From assembly GCF_902833645.1 (NCBI RefSeq), contig NZ_CADFGE010000011.1:186001-250000 (forward strand): a stretch of DNA of 64,000 nucleotides, written 5' to 3'. Under the pieces are notes generated by a model. The model saw only the letters and a list, made by a program, of their open reading frames with translations. It was not told the origin of the DNA and did not search any database. Made by a program: the position numbers and the translations under genes. Positions 52,778 through 63,114 of the stretch are shown here, one piece after another (position 1 is the first letter of the stretch; every line of letters begins with the position of its first letter). Source of the DNA: Paraburkholderia fungorum (GTDB lineage Bacteria; Pseudomonadota; Gammaproteobacteria; Burkholderiales; Burkholderiaceae).

Positions 52778-53692
52778 TTAATACGTCGGGCGATTCCAGT
52801 AATCCTCGCTGGCATACACCTCTTTCAGATAATCGATGAAGTAACGCACCTTGGCCGGCACATAACGCTGCTGCGGATAGACCGCCAGAATGTCGTAGTC
52901 GGGCAGCGCGAATTCATCCAGCACGGTTTCCAGTTCGCCGCGCGCCAGTTGCTGCTGGATTTCCCATGTTGAACGCCAGCCGAGCCCGAGCCCTTCGGAC
53001 ACCCAGCGGTGCAGCAATTCGCCGTCGTTGCAGTCGAGCGTGCCACCTACCCGCACCGTCGCCAGCTTGCCGTTGCGGCGGAAATACCAGCCGCGGTTCT
53101 GGCCGCCTTGCAGGTTGAACGCGAGGCAGTTGTGCTGCGGCAGATCTTCGAGCGTTTTCGGCTTGCCGTGCTTGCGGAAATATTCCGGCGTCCCGCAGAC
53201 CACGCGCCGGTTCGACGCCAGCTTCACCGCGACGAAATTCGGATCGACCGCACCGCCGATCCGGATCGACAGGTCGTAGCCCTCGCGCACCAGGTCCACC
53301 ACCCGGTCGGTCAGATTGAACGACACCTGCAATTCCGGCTTGTCGGCAAGAAAGACCGGCGCGAGCGGCGCGACGTGCTTGCGCCCGAACGCGGCCGGCG
53401 CCGACACGATCAGATGGCCGTTCACCGCGCGCCGCCCGGCGCTCAGTTCGTTTTCCGCCTGGTCCCATTCGGTGAGCAGGCCGCGGCAGCGCTCGAGAAA
53501 CGCCGCGCCGTCTTCGCTGACCACGAGGCGCCGCGTCGAGCGGTACATCAGCTTCACGCCGAGACGCTTTTCCAGCGCGTCGATGCGGCGCCCGAGAATC
53601 ACCGGCGACACGCCCTCTTCCAGCGCGGCCGCCGCGAGACTGCCCGCGTCGGCGACGCGCACGAAGGTTTCGATCTGTTTGAAGCGGTCCAT
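52778..53692 (-). CDS. LysR family regulator, divergent from gcl
   Basis: Regulator of 304 residues from the ATG 53692, which has AGGAG upstream; the longer frame to 53767 is not used. N-terminal HTH MDRFKQIETFVRVADAGSLA and VILGRRIDALEKRLGVKLMY, then the periplasmic-binding-like effector domain. It is divergent from the glyoxylate operon with a shared 230-base region, so it likely regulates gcl-hyi-glxR. The effector is probably a glyoxylate or allantoin path metabolite, inferred from position only. Confidence 0.93.
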   Translation of the reverse strand: MDRFKQIETFVRVADAGSLAAAALEEGVSPVILGRRIDALEKRLGVKLMYRSTRRLVVSEDGAAFLERCRGLLTEWDQAENELSAGRRAVNGHLIVSAPAAFGRKHVAPLAPVFLADKPELQVSFNLTDRVVDLVREGYDLSIRIGGAVDPNFVAVKLASNRRVVCGTPEYFRKHGKPKTLEDLPQHNCLAFNLQGGQNRGWYFRRNGKLATVRVGGTLDCNDGELLHRWVSEGLGLGWRSTWEIQQQLARGELETVLDEFALPDYDILAVYPQQRYVPAKVRYFIDYLKEVYASEDYWNRPTY

Positions 53693-53811
53693 GTTTGTCT
53701 CCTCTCCCATGCATCGCCGCGGCCCATGCGCCGCTCCGCAGGCTGCCGCGCCATGAAACCGGCGCATTCCATACTTTTTGTCTCGAAATAAGCGACCCGG
53801 ACTGATCTTAT

Positions 53812-53858
53812 CAAACCTTTAGGTGAAGCCTACAGTTCGATCAACACCTTTTGGTTTG
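53812..53858. promoter_or_regulatory. Inverted repeat in the lysR-gcl promoter region
   Basis: CAAACCTTTAGGTG (53812-53825) and CACCTTTTGGTTTG (53845-53858) are arms of an inverted repeat, 11 of 14 positions complementary, centres 33 bases apart. Each arm also has inner symmetry (ACCT..AGGT type). It lies 65-111 bases before gcl and 120-166 bases before lysR, where a LysR regulator would bind. Confidence 0.7.
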
Positions 53859-53922
53859 CACATTCCGTCAGCGGATTCGTTACCCCAGCGATTCGCCCAC
53901 CTCAGACATTCAGGAGACATTC

Positions 53923-55698
<1,776 letters not shown>

Positions 55699-55848
55699 GC
55701 TTGCTGATGGTTCGACCCGCGCTCAACCCGCCCTGACCGGTGCGTTGCAGCGCGCCTCGAACCGATGAGCATCACCTGAGCGCGGTGCGGCACCCCGATG
55801 CCGCCTCATGAAGTTATTTCACTGACCGACCAGCGAGACACAAGCACC

Positions 55849-56658
55849 ATGCCGAAATTTGCAGCGAATCTCACCATGCTGTTCAACGAAGTCCCGTTCC
55901 TCGACCGCTTCGCGGCAGCAGCGGACGCGGGCTTCAACGCCGTCGAATTCCTGTTTCCGTATCCGTACCAGATTGCCGAGTTGAGCGAACGTCTGCAGCA
56001 GAACCGTTTGAAACTCGTGTTGCACAACCTCCCCGCGGGCAACTGGGAAGCGGGTGAGCGCGGTATCGCGTGCCTGCCGGATCGCGTGAGCGAGTTTCAG
56101 GAAGGCGTCGGCCGCGCGATCGAATACGCAACGGCTTTGAAAGTGCCGCAACTGAACTGCCTCGTCGGCATTCCGACGGCGGGCGTCGATGCGGACAAGG
56201 CGCGCTCGACGATCGTCGACAACCTGCGCTTCGCCGCGGGCGAGTTGAAGAAAGCCGGCATCAGGCTGCTGGTCGAGCCGTGCAATTCGTACGACATCCC
56301 GGGCTTCGCGCTGAACCGTTCGGGCGAAGGCCTCGACGTGATTCGCGCAGTGGGTTCGGACAATCTGTTCCTGCAATACGACATCTATCACATGCAACGG
56401 ATGGAAGGCGAACTCGCGGCGACCATCAAGAAGAATCTGCCGCAGATCGCGCACATCCAGCTCGCCGACAACCCGGGCCGCAACGAACCGGGCACTGGCG
56501 AAATCAACTACCCGTTCCTGTTCGACCTGCTCGATTCGCTCGGCTACGAAGGCTACGTCGGTTGCGAGTACAAGCCGCGCACGACCACCGCCGCCGGCCT
56601 CGGCTGGGTGCAAAGCGTGGCCGGGCAAACCCGCGGTGCAGCCCACGCCGCAGCCTGA
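55849..56658 (+). CDS. hyi: Hydroxypyruvate isomerase
   Basis: TIM-barrel sugar isomerase of 269 residues from MPKFAANLTMLFNEVPFLDR. Metal-site motifs are LLVEPCNSYDIPGFALNRSG and QYDIYHMQRMEGELAATIKK, then HIQLADNPGRNEPGTGEINY. It interconverts tartronate semialdehyde and hydroxypyruvate. It starts 150 bases after gcl, and a separate promoter is not evident. Confidence 0.95.
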   Translation: MPKFAANLTMLFNEVPFLDRFAAAADAGFNAVEFLFPYPYQIAELSERLQQNRLKLVLHNLPAGNWEAGERGIACLPDRVSEFQEGVGRAIEYATALKVPQLNCLVGIPTAGVDADKARSTIVDNLRFAAGELKKAGIRLLVEPCNSYDIPGFALNRSGEGLDVIRAVGSDNLFLQYDIYHMQRMEGELAATIKKNLPQIAHIQLADNPGRNEPGTGEINYPFLFDLLDSLGYEGYVGCEYKPRTTTAAGLGWVQSVAGQTRGAAHAAA

Positions 56659-56715
56659 CCGATCCGTCGATCGCATCAGGCACACCACCCCAAACAACAC
56701 TGGAGATTCAGACAC

Positions 56716-57624
56716 ATGGCAAAGATCGGTTTTATCGGCCTCGGCATCATGGGCGCGCACATGGCGCGCAACCTCATCAAGGGCGGCCACACGCTGTTCG
56801 TGAATGGCGCGTATCCGGTGCCGGAAGATCTGAGCAAGAGCGCGAGCGTGGTCGCCAATTCGACCGCCGTCGCGCAAGCTGCCGACATCGTCATCATCAT
56901 GGTGCCGGACACGCCTGACGTCGCCAACGTGCTGTTCGCCGACGACGGCGTTGCCGCCGGCCTCACGCAAGGCAAGCTCGTGATCGACATGAGCTCGATC
57001 TCGCCGCTCGACACGCAGGCGTTCGCGAAGAAGATCAACGCGCTGGGCGTCGACTACCTCGATGCGCCGGTGTCCGGTGGTGAAGTCGGCGCGCGTGAAG
57101 CGTCGCTGACGATCATGGTCGGCGGCCCGGAAAAGGCTTTTGCGCTTGCCAAGCCGCTGTTCGAACTGATGGGCAAGAACATCTCGCTGATCGGCGATAA
57201 CGGCGCGGGTCAAACCTGCAAGGTCGCGAACCAGATCATCGTCGCGCTGAACATCGAAGCCGTGGCCGAAGCCCTGCTGTTCGCTTCGCGCTCGGGCGCC
57301 GATCCGGAACGTGTGCGCAAGGCGCTGATGGGCGGCTTCGCTTCGTCGCGAATTCTCGAAGTGCATGGCGAGCGCATGACCAAGCGCACCTTCGATCCGG
57401 GCTTCCGCATCGAACTGCACCAGAAGGATCTGAACCTCGCCCTGGACGGCGCGCGCAAGCTCGGCATCGCCCTGCCGCATACGGCCAGCGCCCAGCAACT
57501 GTTCAGCGTGTGCGCAGCCAACGGCGGCAAGGCATGGGATCACTCGGCGATGGTGCGCGCACTGGAAATCATGGCGAACTACGAAGTCGCGCAAGCGCCG
57601 GGTAGCGAAGCCAAGGCGGCCTGA
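56716..57624 (+). CDS. glxR: Tartronate semialdehyde reductase
   Basis: Beta-hydroxyacid dehydrogenase of 302 residues. The NAD(P) site is AKIGFIGLGIMGAHMARNLI; the catalytic Lys is in GAGQTCKVANQIIVALNIEA; DAPVSGGEVGAREASLTIMV is the substrate loop. It reduces tartronate semialdehyde to glycerate, completing glyoxylate salvage. CTGGAG precedes the ATG. It is 57 bases after hyi. Confidence 0.96.
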   Translation: MAKIGFIGLGIMGAHMARNLIKGGHTLFVNGAYPVPEDLSKSASVVANSTAVAQAADIVIIMVPDTPDVANVLFADDGVAAGLTQGKLVIDMSSISPLDTQAFAKKINALGVDYLDAPVSGGEVGAREASLTIMVGGPEKAFALAKPLFELMGKNISLIGDNGAGQTCKVANQIIVALNIEAVAEALLFASRSGADPERVRKALMGGFASSRILEVHGERMTKRTFDPGFRIELHQKDLNLALDGARKLGIALPHTASAQQLFSVCAANGGKAWDHSAMVRALEIMANYEVAQAPGSEAKAA

Positions 57625-58308
57625 TACATCTCCTGCGAAGGCCGGTTGCACGGGTCACGCACCAGTTCACACGCGTGACCCGCCGTATCGGAGCGAATTG
57701 CGACGGGCCAATCAGGGAGCAGGCAGCGGGCGTCAAACGCTGCACATAAAAACAACATCAAGCATGTCATACGGATTGCCGTGATGGTTGCATCGTCATC
57801 GTCATGGCAATCGCAGGTGGGGCGCCCGGTCCGTCGTGCTGTAACGGCGGCGGAACGGGCAAATCGTGCCGCTCTGGGCTGAGAGCGGCAAGTGGGGTCC
57901 GCAGCGGCACCCGGCGGCGCCGGGGAAGCCTTGGTCGGTCAGACGTCGTCGTCGGGTGTCCGGCTGTCGGATTTCAAACTTATGCGTTTTCCGCCATTCT
58001 CTCGCAGCGGCTGCATCATGCATGCCGCCTGCCAGTCCCTCTCTCTGCAAGTCTCCTCGCAGGTGTGCTCGCAAGTCCGCTTGCATTTGCTTGCAACTCT
58101 GCGTCCGCGGCACGACCTTTTTTGACACATCCCCAGGTACTTTTCTCCTACACTCTTTGAGTCTGGTTGCAGGCATATCAGCGATCACGTGTGGCTTGCC
58201 GATCACCGCAACGCATGTGCTCTGCGTCATTCGCCCGATTCGCAGCCAGTGTTCAACCCGTGAGCGGAATGTGCTTGCGCCGGTAACCCATCTTGCAAAG
58301 GATTCAGA
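57625..58308. other. Intergenic region after glxR
   Basis: About 680 bases. A hairpin GGGTCACGC/GCGTGACCC (57652-57660 with 57673-57681) without T-run may end the glyoxylate operon. The short frames inside (for example 57804-58160) have no family features. A perfect TTGACA at 58122-58127 has a TACACT 21 bases later, too far for a normal promoter. Nothing else is recognised. Confidence 0.6.
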
Positions 58309-58710
58309 ATGAGCATCTTTGGTGACATCGTAAACAAGCTCTTCGGCAAAGCGAAGCCCGACCAGCCCGCACCTGCGGTCGAGCCGACACCGGATCCGGC
58401 AGCGGCACAAGCCGCCGCACCCGACGCGACACCGGCGCCCGCGCCGCTGGCCGATGTCGACGTTGCTGTTGTCATGGACCAGTTCGTGAGTGAGAGCGGG
58501 CAAACGTTGAACTGGCGCACGTCGATCGTTGACACGCTGAAAGCGCTCGGCGTCGACAGCAGCCTCGAGCATCGCAAGCAACTCGCCCAGGAACTGAAGT
58601 ACAGCGGCGACACGAACGATTCGGCAAGCATGAACATCTGGCTGCACAAGCAGGTGATGCAAGCGCTGGCGGCGAACGGCGGGAAGTTGCCTCCGGATCT
58701 GGCGGGCTAA
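58309..58710 (+). CDS. DUF3597 domain protein
   Basis: Protein of 133 residues, MSIFGDIVNKLFGKAKPDQP at the start, an Ala/Pro-rich link (residues 20-48) and the domain VDVAVVMDQFVSESGQTLNW, RTSIVDTLKALGVDSSLEHR, KQLAQELKYSGDTNDSASMN and so on to KLPPDLAG. The N-terminal amphipathic start and LysM-like style are shared by the family, whose role is unknown. AAAGGA lies upstream. Confidence 0.88.
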   Translation: MSIFGDIVNKLFGKAKPDQPAPAVEPTPDPAAAQAAAPDATPAPAPLADVDVAVVMDQFVSESGQTLNWRTSIVDTLKALGVDSSLEHRKQLAQELKYSGDTNDSASMNIWLHKQVMQALAANGGKLPPDLAG

Positions 58711-58783
58711 CGGCTTGCCGGCGTCGACCGTTTTACATTGGTATCGGCATCGGTATCGGTAGCGACAACCCTTAAGCTGAAAC

Positions 58784-58826
58784 GACAACGCGGCGCCCGG
58801 GTCGATGACCGGGGCGCCGCGTTGTC
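58784..58826. terminator. Strong hairpin between the DUF3597 gene and asparaginase gene
   Basis: A perfect 15-bp GC-rich stem (GACAACGCGGCGCCC with its complement) around a 13-base loop, between convergent genes. No T-run follows, so it may stop polymerase poorly or act in mRNA end protection. Confidence 0.55.
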
Positions 58827-58888
58827 ATTCAAGCTTCATGCGCGGGACACGGTTCTGACTTTGAACCGGACCACCCGCGCTAATTCAG

Positions 58889-59932
58889 TTAGTACGTGTC
58901 GAAAGTTTTCTGCAACGCAACCGGCCCCGTGCCGCCCGCGGCCAGTGCGAGCATCAGCAGGACCCGCGCCTTGTACGGATTCAGCGAGCCCGCGCTGACG
59001 AAACCGAGCGCGTCATCAGCGGCCGCGCCATTGCGCATGACATGGCCTGAGCCCACCCGCGACGAACGCACCACCGCCACACCCTGCGAGGCCGCATCCG
59101 CCAATGCCTGTTGCATCGAGGCGTGAATCGAGCCATTGCCCGTGCCCGCCACCACGATGCCGCGTACACCCGCTGCCACCAGCGCGTCCACAGCGATCCG
59201 CGAGACACCGGCATAGCTCGCGACAACTTCCACATGCGGCCACTTCGCGCCGATCACGAATTCGGTTGCAAGCGTATGCCCACGCACCACGCTGCGCTGG
59301 AACTCGACGCGGCCGTCCTGCACCCAGCCGAGCGCGCCGATCTCCGGAGACTGGAAAGCATCGACCGCATACGTGCTTGTCTTGACCACATCACGTGCGC
59401 TGTGAATCTTATTGTTGAATGCCACCAGCACGCCCTGCCCGCGCGACTGTGCGTTCGCCGCAACCGTCACGGCATTCAGCAGATTCAACGGACCGTCTGC
59501 CGACAACGCCGACGCCGGGCGCATAGCCGCGGTGAGCACGACCGGTTTATCCGACTTGATCGTCAGATGCAGCAGGTAAGCGGTTTCTTCAAGCGTATCG
59601 GTGCCATGCGTAATCACCACGCCGTCGACGTCATCGCCGGCGAGCAACGTGTTGATGCGCTGCGCGAGCGTGCTCCACAGCGACATTTCCATGTCTTTAC
59701 TGTCGACGCTGGCAATCTGCTCGGGCGCGATCCGCGCGACCGTGGACAAAGCCGGCACCACGGCCAACAATTGATCGACGCCGACCACGCCCGCCTGGTA
59801 GCCGGACGTATTGGTGGCGTCCGCGGCCGCCCCGGCGATCGTGCCGCCCGTTGCCAGCACGGCGATGCGCGGCAGTTGGGGCGCTGCGCCCTGGTTGGAA
59901 GGCGTAGCGGAAGAAGAGGTCTGAGTATTCAT
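58889..59932 (-). CDS. Type II-like L-asparaginase
   Basis: Asparaginase of 347 residues from MNTQTSSSATPSNQG; the upstream Met at 59968 adds 12 codons. Active-site Thr pairs sit in IAVLATGGTIAGAAADATNT and GVVITHGTDTLEETAYLLHL, with the usual Lys in LTAAMRPASALSADGPLNLL. Length and sequence fit the type II group, but no signal peptide is seen, so the enzyme may be cytoplasmic. It hydrolyses asparagine to aspartate and ammonia. It stands alone. Confidence 0.95.
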   Translation of the reverse strand: MNTQTSSSATPSNQGAAPQLPRIAVLATGGTIAGAAADATNTSGYQAGVVGVDQLLAVVPALSTVARIAPEQIASVDSKDMEMSLWSTLAQRINTLLAGDDVDGVVITHGTDTLEETAYLLHLTIKSDKPVVLTAAMRPASALSADGPLNLLNAVTVAANAQSRGQGVLVAFNNKIHSARDVVKTSTYAVDAFQSPEIGALGWVQDGRVEFQRSVVRGHTLATEFVIGAKWPHVEVVASYAGVSRIAVDALVAAGVRGIVVAGTGNGSIHASMQQALADAASQGVAVVRSSRVGSGHVMRNGAAADDALGFVSAGSLNPYKARVLLMLALAAGGTGPVALQKTFDTY

Positions 59933-60023
59933 GGCGGCGATTGTAAGCGATGTGCCGCGCGCCGCCATGCGTCAAAAAAACGGCTGCCCGTTCGCCTTGG
60001 GTGCAACGGCTTGCGCCCTCGCC

Positions 60024-60950
60024 TCAAACCGCTTCACGCAATTGTGCGGCGATTTCCGCTTCGTTCAGTTGCGGCGCGAACATTTCGATCAGCCGGTATG
60101 CATACGCGCGCAGGAACGCGCCCTTGCGCAAGCCGACCCGCGTGGTGCTCGCCTCGAACAGATGCTGCGTATCCAGCGCGACCAGTTCCGTGTCGCGCTT
60201 CGGATCGTAGGCCATGGCCGCGACCACGCCGATGCCCATGCCGAGTTCGACGTAAGTCTTGATCACGTCGGCATCGATGGCGGTCAGCACGACGTCCGGC
60301 AACGCACCCGCTTTCGCAAACGCCTGGTCGATATGCGAGCGGCCCGTGAAGTCCTGGTCATACGTGACGATCGGGAATTCGGCGATCTCATCGAGCGTCA
60401 GGTTTTCGCGGCCCACCAAGGGGTGATCCTTCGGCACCACCACGATGTGATGCCACGAATAGCACGGGAACGTGACGATATCCGGGAACCGGTCGAGCGC
60501 CTCGGTCGAGATGCCGATGTCCGCTTCGCCGTTGATGATCATCTGGGCGATCTGTTGCGGGCTGCCCTGGCGCAACGCCAGATGCACCTTCGGGAACACC
60601 TCGGTGAATTGACGAATCACCTTCGGCAGCGCATAACGCGCCTGCGTGTGGGTGGTCGCCACGACGAGGTGGCCACTGTCCTGATCGGCATACTGGCGCG
60701 CGACGCGGCGCAGATTCTCCGCATCGAGCAGCATCCTCTCGATCAACTGATGCACCGCCTTGCCCGGCTCGGTGAGGCCCGTGAGGCGTTTGCCGCGCCG
60801 GATGAAGATATCCACGCCGAGTTCGTCTTCCAGATCCTTGATCTGTTTCGATACGCCAGACTGCGACGTGTACAACACGTTCGCGACTTCGGTCAGATTC
60901 ATGTTCTGACGGACGGCCTCGCGCACAAAGCGCAATTGCTGAAAATTCAT
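60024..60950 (-). CDS. cysB: CysB-type LysR regulator of sulfur assimilation
   Basis: LysR protein of 308 residues in the CysB/Cbl group. HTH MNFQQLRFVREAVRQNMNLT and YTSQSGVSKQIKDLEDELGV; the inducer domain has GIGVVAAMAYDPKRDTELVA and LRKGAFLRAYAYRLIEMFAP, typical of CysB. It probably activates cysTWA in response to acetylserine-type signals. It lies just downstream of cysA (83-base gap), the order common in Burkholderia. CysB and Cbl cannot be told apart with certainty. Confidence 0.92.
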   Translation of the reverse strand: MNFQQLRFVREAVRQNMNLTEVANVLYTSQSGVSKQIKDLEDELGVDIFIRRGKRLTGLTEPGKAVHQLIERMLLDAENLRRVARQYADQDSGHLVVATTHTQARYALPKVIRQFTEVFPKVHLALRQGSPQQIAQMIINGEADIGISTEALDRFPDIVTFPCYSWHHIVVVPKDHPLVGRENLTLDEIAEFPIVTYDQDFTGRSHIDQAFAKAGALPDVVLTAIDADVIKTYVELGMGIGVVAAMAYDPKRDTELVALDTQHLFEASTTRVGLRKGAFLRAYAYRLIEMFAPQLNEAEIAAQLREAV

Positions 60951-61033
60951 CTGTATGTCTCCGGTTGAGCCAGAGTTGAGTTATTAGAGTTTGATTGAAA
61001 CGCCGAGTGTTGTTGTGCTGCCAGCAGTACCGC

Positions 61034-62092
61034 TTATTGCGCCGGAAATACGCGCAACGCGCGCGGCACGGCGGTCACGCCGTCGCCGATCGCCAGTTGC
61101 AGATCGCGCCACGATTCGCGATCGAGTTCCGCCTCGAGCAGGTTGCCTTCACGACCCGCCAGTTCCACCCGCACCGAGCCGCCGAGCGTCACCACGCGCC
61201 GCACGTCGACCACGATGCCTTCGCGATGGCCGGACGCTTGCGGGTACAACTGCAGATCGTGCGGCCGCACATACGCGAATGCCGGCCCGCTGAAATCGGC
61301 TTTGATCGCGACCGGCAACGCCGCGCCGTCGACCACGAAGCCACTCGCATCCACGTTGCCATGCAGACGGTTCGCCGCGCCGAGAAACTCGTAGACGAAC
61401 GAGGTTTGCGGATGGTCGTACACGTCCTGTGGACTGCCCACCTGCTCCACGTGCCCGCGATTGAGCACGACGATCCGGTCGGCCACTTCGAGCGCTTCTT
61501 CCTGATCGTGCGTGACGAAAATCGTCGAGATATGCAGATCGTCATGCAGACGACGCAGCCAGCTACGCAATTCCTTGCGCACCTTGGCATCCAGCGCGCC
61601 GAACGGTTCGTCGAGCAGCAAGACTTTCGGTTCGACCGCCAGCGCGCGCGCCAACGCAATCCGCTGCCGCTGGCCGCCAGATAATTCCGACGGATACCGT
61701 TGCGCGAGCCAGTCGAGTTGCACGAGCTTGAGCAGCTCATGCACCTTCTCGCGAATCACCGCTTCGGAAGGCCGCTCCTTACGGGGCTTCACACGCAAGC
61801 CGAACGCGACGTTCTCGAACACCGTCATATGGCGGAACAACGCGTAATGCTGGAACACAAAGCCGACTTCGCGTTCGCGTGCGCCGACCGTCGCGACGTC
61901 CTGGCCTTGCAGCACCACCTGCCCGCCGTCCGCGTATTCGAGACCGGCAATCACCCGCAGCAAGGTGGTCTTGCCACACCCCGAAGGCCCGAGCAGCGCA
62001 ACCAGTTCGCCCGGCGGAAAGTCGAGCGAAACGTTATCGAGCGCGACGAAATCGCCGAAGCGCTTTTGCAGGTTACGAACGGTGATACCCAT
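61034..62092 (-). CDS. cysA: Sulfate/thiosulfate ABC importer ATP-binding protein
   Basis: CysA of 352 residues. Walker A GPSGCGKTT, signature LSGGQRQRIALARAL, Walker B VLLLDEPFGALD, and a C-terminal regulatory domain (PAFAYVRPHDLQLYPQAS). The ATG shares a base with the cysW stop (TAATG), coupling their translation. It energises CysT/CysW import of sulfate delivered by a periplasmic Sbp/CysP not in the window. Confidence 0.97.
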   Translation of the reverse strand: MGITVRNLQKRFGDFVALDNVSLDFPPGELVALLGPSGCGKTTLLRVIAGLEYADGGQVVLQGQDVATVGAREREVGFVFQHYALFRHMTVFENVAFGLRVKPRKERPSEAVIREKVHELLKLVQLDWLAQRYPSELSGGQRQRIALARALAVEPKVLLLDEPFGALDAKVRKELRSWLRRLHDDLHISTIFVTHDQEEALEVADRIVVLNRGHVEQVGSPQDVYDHPQTSFVYEFLGAANRLHGNVDASGFVVDGAALPVAIKADFSGPAFAYVRPHDLQLYPQASGHREGIVVDVRRVVTLGGSVRVELAGREGNLLEAELDRESWRDLQLAIGDGVTAVPRALRVFPAQ

Positions 62093-63114
62093 TACAGCTC
62101 TCCTTGCTTGAGCGGGTGCTTGACTACATTGTTCGGCGAACGGGCCGCCTTGACGGACGGTGCAGCGGCGCCCGGCGCGAGCGGCCCGGCATGGGCCGGC
62201 ACGTCGCGCGCGGCGGACAGTTCCGCCGACATGTGGCGCTCGGCGAGCAGTTTCAAGCCGAGCGTCACGAGCGCCAGCAAGGCCAGCACCGATGCCACGG
62301 CGAACGCTGCCGAGAAGTTGTATTCGTTATAGAGAATTTCGACGTGCAAGGGCATCGTGTCGGTCTGACCGCGAATGTGGCCGGACACCACCGACACCGC
62401 GCCGAACTCGCCCATCGCCCGCGCATTACACAGAATCACGCCGTACAGCAGACCCCATTTGACGTTCGGCAGCGTGACCCGGCGGAAGATCTGCCATCCG
62501 GACGCGCCGAGCACGTGCGCGGCCTCTTCTTCGTCGTTGCCTTGCGCCTGCATCAGCGGAATCAGTTCACGCGCGACGAACGGGAACGTGACGAAAATCG
62601 TTGCCAGCACGATGCCCGGCACCGCGAAGATGATCTGCACGTTGTGGTCCTGCAACCACGGCCCGAACCAGCCCTGCGCGCCGAACATCAGCACGTAGAT
62701 CAAACCGGAAATCACCGGCGAGACCGAGAACGGCAGATCAATCAACGTGGTCAGCAAGGCCTTGCCGCGAAACTCGAACTTGGCGATACACCAGGACGCG
62801 GCGAGGCCGAACACGAGATTCAACGGCACCGCGATCGCGGCTGTAATCACGGTGAGCTTGATGGCCGATAGCGCATCCGGATCGGCCAGGGATTCCAGAT
62901 AGAAGCCCAGGCCCTTGTTCAGGGCCTGATAGAACACCGCGACGAGCGGCACGACCAGGAACAGCGCAAGAAACAGCAACGCGACGCTGGTCAGAATCCA
63001 GCGCACGACAGGCGATTCGGTGACCGGATCGGGCCGGCGCGCGACATTAAGCGGCGCGCGCGGCGCCACGGCAACAACCGCGGCATCCGCGTCATTCACG
63101 GAGTTGCGGCTCAT
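62092..63114 (-). CDS. cysW: Sulfate ABC transporter permease CysW
   Basis: Permease of 340 residues from MSRNSVNDADAAVVAVAPRA. Six hydrophobic segments and an EAA loop (EEEAAHVLGASGWQIFRRVT) plus NARAMGEFGAVSVVSGHIRG are CysW marks. The start at 63114 overlaps the cysT stop by ATGA. The ORF extends to 63198 inside cysT; that part is not coding. N- and C-terminal ends are longer than E. coli CysW (291) by Ala-rich tails. Confidence 0.95.
   Translation of the reverse strand: MSRNSVNDADAAVVAVAPRAPLNVARRPDPVTESPVVRWILTSVALLFLALFLVVPLVAVFYQALNKGLGFYLESLADPDALSAIKLTVITAAIAVPLNLVFGLAASWCIAKFEFRGKALLTTLIDLPFSVSPVISGLIYVLMFGAQGWFGPWLQDHNVQIIFAVPGIVLATIFVTFPFVARELIPLMQAQGNDEEEAAHVLGASGWQIFRRVTLPNVKWGLLYGVILCNARAMGEFGAVSVVSGHIRGQTDTMPLHVEILYNEYNFSAAFAVASVLALLALVTLGLKLLAERHMSAELSAARDVPAHAGPLAPGAAAPSVKAARSPNNVVKHPLKQGEL

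Noticed and set aside
55819..57651. 610-residue minus-strand frame opposite hyi and glxR
   Set aside because: Shadow of two real genes.
58122..58154. TTGACA with TACACT as a promoter
   Set aside because: The spacing of 21 bases is too long for sigma-70 and no activator site is evident.
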